The notes under the pieces were generated by a model that was not told the origin of the DNA, searched no databases, and saw only the letters and a program-made list of their open reading frames with translations. The position numbers and the translations under genes are program-made. Shown here in pieces: positions 58,855-64,000 of a DNA stretch of 64,000 bases. Numbering within the stretch: the first letter of the stretch is position 1; each line of letters opens with the position of its first letter. Source of the DNA: Terana coerulea (Eukaryota > Basidiomycota > Agaricomycetes > Polyporales > Phanerochaetaceae); contig JAKOGH010000776.1 in assembly GCA_024811115.1 (NCBI GenBank), positions 1 through 64,000 of the forward strand, in the 5' to 3' direction.

Positions 58855-60037
58855 ATGAAGCTCGTGTCGCTGCTGTACGCTTCGCTGGCATGCGCGGCCT
58901 CCGCCAACGCACAGTACTTCTCTCAGGGATGGAAGCCGGGCCAGCCGGCGGCGGCACCGTCCCCCGTCGAGCAAGTGCACGCCCCGGCGTATACTCCCGG
59001 TGCGGGTGCGCCAGCGGCGGACGAGGCGGCACCAGCGGGCGGGCTGTTTGACATCAGGAAAATCCTGTCGTCGGGGCCGGTCGGCGACCTACTGGCGAAG
59101 GCGGGCGTGAACTTGTCCGCGAGTCTGAACGAGACGGAGAAGTTGGCGGCGTTGTGGGACCCGCGGATACCTTTCGTCCACGATGACAATTACGACGAGC
59201 TCATCGTGCACGAGACGTTGACGCCGGAGGAGGAGGCGGCAAGGGTCTGGTTCCTGGTCATGTACGTACATGCAGGTTATTCGTCGCTTCGTATGAGTTC
59301 TTACCTGGCCCTCTAGTTCGACAACTAATGGGATGCAGCAGCAAGGCGGAATATCGAAGCTCATTGACAAGCAATTCGACGACGCATATAATGAGACTAT
59401 TATCGAAAACGACCTTCCGGATGTCCGCTGGGGACGTATCGACTATCTTAACGTGACATACATCACCACGAAATGGAACATTTGGCAGTAAGCCCGCTTG
59501 CTTATAATGCATCTGGCAATGAGCTGACAGATTTCTTTAGAGGGCCCTGGCTTGTCGTAGCGAGGGACCGCGGCCAATCACTGCGCTTCTACAAGGCTAA
59601 CCAAATCCGATTGAACTCGACAATCATGCGCAACTTCCTGAAGGAGGAGCTTTGGCAACATACAGAGCCCTGGAACTCAGCGTTCGCCCCCGGTGGCTCC
59701 CGGTGCGTCATTCCCACTGATTCAAGGCATGCAAGCTTGTTGCTGATGCCCCTAGCAGCGAATTCATGATGCACTACTTTGCGTTCGCCATGCGCTGGAT
59801 CTACGACCTCACCGTCAGAGTGCCTAAGTTTGTCCTCATGATCGCCACCGGCGCATTTGGAAGCCTCGTCATGAGGCTCCTGCATCGTTCGCCTGCGGAG
59901 ACGCCTGCGGGACAGCCCAAGCCCAAGCCTAAGCCTATTGTTGCTGCCCCCGCCCCCGCCCCTGCGAAGTCTACGACACCGGCTGGTAGTCCTACGAAAA
60001 GACCGCTTCCAAAGGAAAGAAGGGCGGCAAGAAGTGA
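58855..60037 (+). CDS. Thioredoxin-like ER membrane protein (predicted)
   Basis: The start at 58855 gives MKLVSLLYASLACAASANAQ, a signal peptide. A Pro/Ala-rich linker, LFDIRKILSSGPVGDLLAK, and LWDPRIPFVHDDNYDELIVH follow. Exons 2-4 give WGRIDYLNVTYITTKWNIWQ, GPWLVVARDRGQSLRFYKAN and LNSTIMRNFLKEELWQHTEP, resembling the beta-strand pattern of a thioredoxin fold without a CXXC. A hydrophobic stretch (VPKFVLMIATGAFGSLVMRL) precedes a Pro/Lys-rich tail. At AAAA (59997-60000) one further A would give the end KKTASKGKKGGKK with a stop at 60035-60037, a dilysine-type ER signal. As written the frame runs on to 60110. Family assignment is a fair guess. Confidence 0.7.
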
Positions 60038-60309
60038 TTGCGTATGTCAGGGTGCGAAGACTGCTGAGAAGTGTATCTATATTGTACTCAAGATTCGCAG
60101 CTTGTTGTAATCGCGTGCTAATGTATTCATGATATTTACTTCCATCACTTCGAACATGAGGCTTGCTTGTAGCCTGCTGTGTAGTGCTTACATGCACCAT
60201 GTCAACGAAAGGGATGAGCGAGGGTGATATTATAGCATCTAGAGTATTCAAGCACGACGATCTAAGCATACACAACGCCCAAGCAAAGACAAGAAAGAAG
60301 CATGTCCAT

Positions 60310-61328
60310 CTATTCCTTCCAAGGATAGTCGAACTTCGGCTGGTCCTTACGCCTCCATAGCTTCTTCCTGGAATACGTCGCTCATCAACAGTTTATCAAT
60401 ATGGGATATGAATGGGCGTACTTCTTCTTAGTCGGAACGTGTTCTGCAAACACTTCCACGACATGCTTCGCCTTGAACTCCCTGATGAAACGGGGGTCCC
60501 AAAGCTCGCTCGCAATGCCGAGATCCTTGCAACAGCGCATAAGAGCATTGCTCTTGCACGCTTCGGTTGCTGTCGGAATGCCACTAGGGTCGAAGTATTC
60601 TTGCTCGCCGCGAGCAACTGCGACCAACCTACTATACGTAAGCCACAGGTCGTCCATGGTAGGCTTGGGAGTTTGACGTACCTTCCTAGACATACGAGCG
60701 CATACTCCCTGCTGACAACCTTTGGTCCAACGTTTGTCTCACTACGTGGTGCAAGACCCCATCCTCCTGGACCAAATGCTTTATTGAGCACACGGCGGTA
60801 CTTGATTTCGGGGAGGTAAATTAGGCCGTCTGCAAGCTCCAAGCTTAGATTAAACCCAGTGACAAGTACAGTACGCGACGTACCAGGCTTTATCTCGACA
60901 TCCAGTGGGTCTATGGGTGCCATCAATACATCGGCGGACTCCTTAGGGAAGGGCTGAGAGGACAGGCCGTGGTAGCTCTTTGACCAGTCTGTGCCGGGGG
61001 TGTCAGGCGAAGACAGACCATTCCCGTTCAGAGGGAACGGTTCGGAGCCTTCCTCTGCTGCCTGAGCAGGGACGGGTGCTGGTGGAGAGGCTTTGGGCGC
61101 GGCCTGGACCGAGCCTAAAGCAATGTCGGCGAGCGCATCGTCGTGCGTTCCTGTGCTGGCTCGCGCGACCTGGGGCGTCGTTCGCAGTGTTGGTTTGGAT
61201 GTGGATGACTTTGCGGTGGTGCGAGGCCAGCTGCCCGTCGTTGCATATGTTCTGACTGCACTGGTCAAGTGAGACCGGGCAGATGGTCTCGCCGCCGACA
61301 GCGTGCGCGAGACAACGCGAGACGCCAT
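60310..61328 (-). CDS. MGM101: Mitochondrial genome maintenance protein MGM101
   Basis: A Rad52-like single-strand DNA annealing protein of mitochondrial nucleoids, needed for mtDNA upkeep. ATG at 61328 starts an Arg/Ser/Ala-rich transit peptide ([20 protein letters not shown]). After a low-complexity linker the conserved core begins [20 protein letters not shown], then [15 protein letters not shown], an intron, [47 protein letters not shown], an intron, [33 protein letters not shown] and [13 protein letters not shown] third intron precedes [18 protein letters not shown] at 60310. No frame slip. An upstream in-frame extension to 61418 is rejected because the transit peptide starts at 61328. 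It is the best-preserved short gene here. Confidence 0.96.
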
Positions 61329-62029
61329 GTTGGAGGTGCACCGGTGAGCAGATGCTGGCGAGCAGAAACCTTCAAGTTTGAGCGGCTGCAGCGCATAAGC
61401 GCGCGAGCGCGGTGGCAAATGTTGGGTTTGATCCGAGGTTACTTACAATTGATGCGCCTTCAGCTCGGCGCTTTCCGCATCCCATGCAACCTCCGCTATT
61501 GCACTTCATGGTCATCCACGAATATTACAACACCCTCATCTGCTCGATAAATCTCCGTCGCACTGCTGGGACAGACTCACATTGTTCTCACTCCGACTCG
61601 GGACGGTGGAGTTTGCCCAACTGTGTGATTGTTTTTAAATAAACTCGGGACGGCAACGCACCGCCAATCGTCATCAACCGGGCCTTTTGAAACACTCTAC
61701 TCAGCGACGCGCCGGAGTCCTTGCCACCTTGCAACCTATTCTCATGGATTTAATGCGATTTGAAAGCTGTGCCCAAATCGTGCCCAGTTACACGCCATCT
61801 TGGGGCTTATTCTCTCAATAACACTCTGATGCGGACCTAGCGTTCACACAAACGTCCATCACCGACTTTTGCTCTTCTTCCTCATGCCCTGAGCTGGTCT
61901 CAGAGGATTTGCGCTTCCTTTTCCTTCTTTCCGCCAATCCTTTTTCTTTTCTTTTTTCTTTTTCTTTCTCTCCAGGCAGGTCCTGGAACTTACGTTACGG
62001 ACCTGGAGGGCTAGAGGCTTTCCGACGGG
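61329..62029. other. Divergent intergenic region with polypyrimidine tract
   Basis: Between the divergent starts of MGM101 and the membrane gene at 62030. A strong C/T-rich tract on the plus strand (about 61914-61977), ending 50 bp before the downstream ATG, is typical of a fungal CT-rich core promoter. No gene is seen. Confidence 0.6.
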
Positions 62030-64000
62030 ATGTATTTTCCTGGACCGCTTACGGTTCTTAACGGTGCAGCTCCCCCGGACCCCGTGGCAGAGGACTTTCT
62101 GAACCATCCCGATGGGTGAGCCTTCCACGTCATTCCTGGCACGCGACTCTGAAGCTATGACTGCCCCAGACGCATTATTGCTGCCTTCTTCCTAGGATGC
62201 GTGTTCATGAATGGCCTCCAGTACATGACCAGCTCGCTCTTCTTCCAGGAACTTTTGACAAGAATCCGCCGTCTGCTCCGTCGCTGCCGCCGCATGCTGC
62301 CCTCCAGGCGAGGTGACCTTGAACTACCGACCGCCCGCTCAGAGAAGGTTGCTCTAGGTGACGAAGAGGAAACGCCATCTATACGAGAACATAACGACCA
62401 CTCCTCCCTTATCTTTGTCTTGAACCTTTGCTTCGTTTTCGCCGCGCTACCTCAATTCCTCTCGCTTCTTGCTTTTAAGAACACGAACGCTTGGAGTACA
62501 GGTTGTGGTGAGTCGTGGCCGCTTGTAATTCTACGCCAGGTTATGTTGAAGATGTTTGTTTAGCCTTCGTTGTGGCTTGGGGAGGCATGGCAGGGCAACT
62601 ATCGAGACTTCTGGGCCTCGCTATCTTGACCATCGAACTTCACCGTATTGGAGTCAAACGAACGGAGCTCTGGATCATATGGGGAATATCATTTGTTGGG
62701 CTGGGTGAGTCTTCTGGCCTTGACTCTAGTGCACTACTGACTGCGATCCAGCCTTCATGTTTGCCTCAAACGCAACAAACCAAGGGACGACAAGGTCAAT
62801 ACCTCGTGCATCATAATGTGGCGAAAAGCTTATCACTATTCTAGGCTGGCACAAACCGCTGGAACGGCTTTCTGCGATAGAAAACGGCAAGTTAACGAAT
62901 TTCAAGCGGAGCGCACCTTTCTGACACGTAACAGGTTCCTTCCAACGGCTCTTACCTCCTCTGTCATACGTTTGGTTATCGAGCTGTACCTCGTCGGTCG
63001 CTTGACCTTGCTTTCCAGGAGCCGCCGCCGTTGGCTCAGTGACCGTGCTGTCAAGGCTGTTACCATCGTTCGCGCATGCAGCCTTCTGGTATTGGATCTG
63101 TTAACAGTCGTGCCAGACGCAATCTCTACCAATGTGATTGCTGATTTCATTCCCTTCTGCATCGGTGCGGTGATTGTCTTGGGTAGGTTGCTCCAATTGC
63201 CGCGTATCACACGACTGACCTACCCTGCTTCAGCTGCATTCAACTGGAAATGGACCGCCCTGGTTGCTTCCGGGAGAGCTAACCTTCAGTCCTTGATCTT
63301 TGTCTCGAAACCGACAGCTACAAGTGATCCTCTTCTTATGCCAACCCCATTCACATTGCACTTCCCGCGGCAGCATCGCAGCAATGCACACAGCTGGTGT
63401 AGCCACTCTCAGCACCTGGCACCCTCTACCCATGCATCTGTTCACAGCCCCATTCATGAACACCCAGAGGGAAGCGAGTACTCCGCGCACAGTATCGAGA
63501 CCGCTGTAGTGGGGACGGCGACGACCGCTTGGAGACGGTCTGTCAGGCAGCTAGCCCTCCCGTTGGCAATGTCACACCCGCACAGCGCACCGCCTCAGCT
63601 CAGCGGCTTCGGGGCCGTCCAGGAGCAGCTCCCGGCGCGGGTCCAGCGCAAGATCTTGCCGCAGCAGACGCTGTTTGCCCGTCAGCTCGAGCTGGAGGAG
63701 GAGATGGCAGCGTTGCAGAAGGAGATGGCGGAGCTATCTGGCCCGGTCGTGCCCCACCTCGCCACCCGCCAGGGCCCCGCTGCGCTGATACACGAAGAGG
63801 ACTTGGATGCATTCCAAGAGCCTGTGTCGCCCACCTCCGCGTTCTACGGCTCGGACATCCTGCAGATTACGCCGAGCAAGCGTAGGGCGGATAACGCCAT
63901 CCACGCATCTCCGGCGCCTACGCAGACGTCGTTCATGCTCTCGCCTCGCGACTCCAGACGGACGACCTATCGTCGCTCGGACGACACGTACAGGACCTCG
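62030..64000 (+). CDS. Multi-pass membrane protein of unknown function (3' end outside window)
   Basis: ATG at 62030 gives MYFPGPLTVLNGAAPPDPVA, and after an intron GCVFMNGLQYMTSSLFFQEL with a basic patch (RRLLRRCRRMLPSRR). Hydrophobic segments follow: SLIFVLNLCFVFAALPQFLS, AFVVAWGGMAGQLSRLLGLA, ELWIIWGISFVGL, LTSSVIRLVIELYLVGRLTL and IADFIPFCIGAVIVLAAFNW. The cytosolic tail is His/Ser/Pro-rich with a short acidic helix (RQLELEEEMAALQKEMAEL). Five introns join in frame, and the frame is open at the window's end. I recognise no domain. Similar predicted membrane proteins of this layout are common and unnamed in basidiomycetes. Confidence 0.75.

Noticed and set aside
61329..61418. N-terminal extension of MGM101 to an ATG at 61418
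   Set aside because: The extension lacks transit-peptide character, while the ATG at 61328 begins one directly.
1..64000. CRISPR arrays, operons, ribosome binding sites
   Set aside because: The intron-rich fungal gene structure rules these out and no regularly spaced repeats were seen.

Overview
The window comes from a filamentous fungus, almost certainly a basidiomycete of the Agaricomycetes (a polypore-like genome is my best guess). Genes are packed on both strands and cut by many short introns (about 45-70 nt, GTRNGT...YAG). The chitin synthase carries a myosin motor, and several families are the versions usual in basidiomycetes. There are no prokaryotic features. Coordinates below are whole gene spans, start codon to stop codon, introns included. 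Exons were joined by eye from splice sites and protein continuity.

Layout. (1) 0.7-6.5 kb: a CYP53-type P450 (-) and a drug/H+ antiporter of the major facilitator superfamily (+) diverge from a 1.6 kb gap. (2) 8.5-32 kb is a housekeeping core: beta'-COP (SEC27), a WW-like membrane protein, CHS5 (exomer scaffold), a small membrane-anchored protein, a myosin-motor chitin synthase, CDK8/SSN3, an aldo/keto reductase and a PCD1-type Nudix hydrolase. CHS5 lies about 2 kb from a chitin synthase, so a secretion adaptor for chitin synthases sits beside a chitin synthase. (3) 33.5-52.6 kb is a rearranged accessory block built by duplication. It holds three copies of a small Cys-rich secreted protein, two copies each of a glycosyltransferase-like membrane gene and an RRP7 gene, pieces of an ERG26-like dehydrogenase in three places, one F-box gene plus a second F-box head, and a secreted repeat protein with KR sites that resembles a Kex2-processed precursor. 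(4) 53-64 kb returns to the core: a stomatin-family protein, KEX1, a thioredoxin-like membrane protein, MGM101, and a multi-pass membrane protein that runs off the window.

Two results stand out. All three Cys-rich copies have their ATG start codon split A|TG by an intron, with a TATA box about 70 bp upstream. The secreted repeat protein has FARD-GSLGQS units and KR-E sites.

One caution applies throughout. Many conserved genes, including P450, CHS5, PCD1, RRP7, KEX1 and the thioredoxin-like gene, carry single-base frameshifts, mostly at short homopolymers, that break otherwise good reading frames. Long genes such as SEC27, the chitin synthase, SSN3 and MGM101 show none. I read most of these as assembly errors, but in the 34-52 kb block true decay is also likely.
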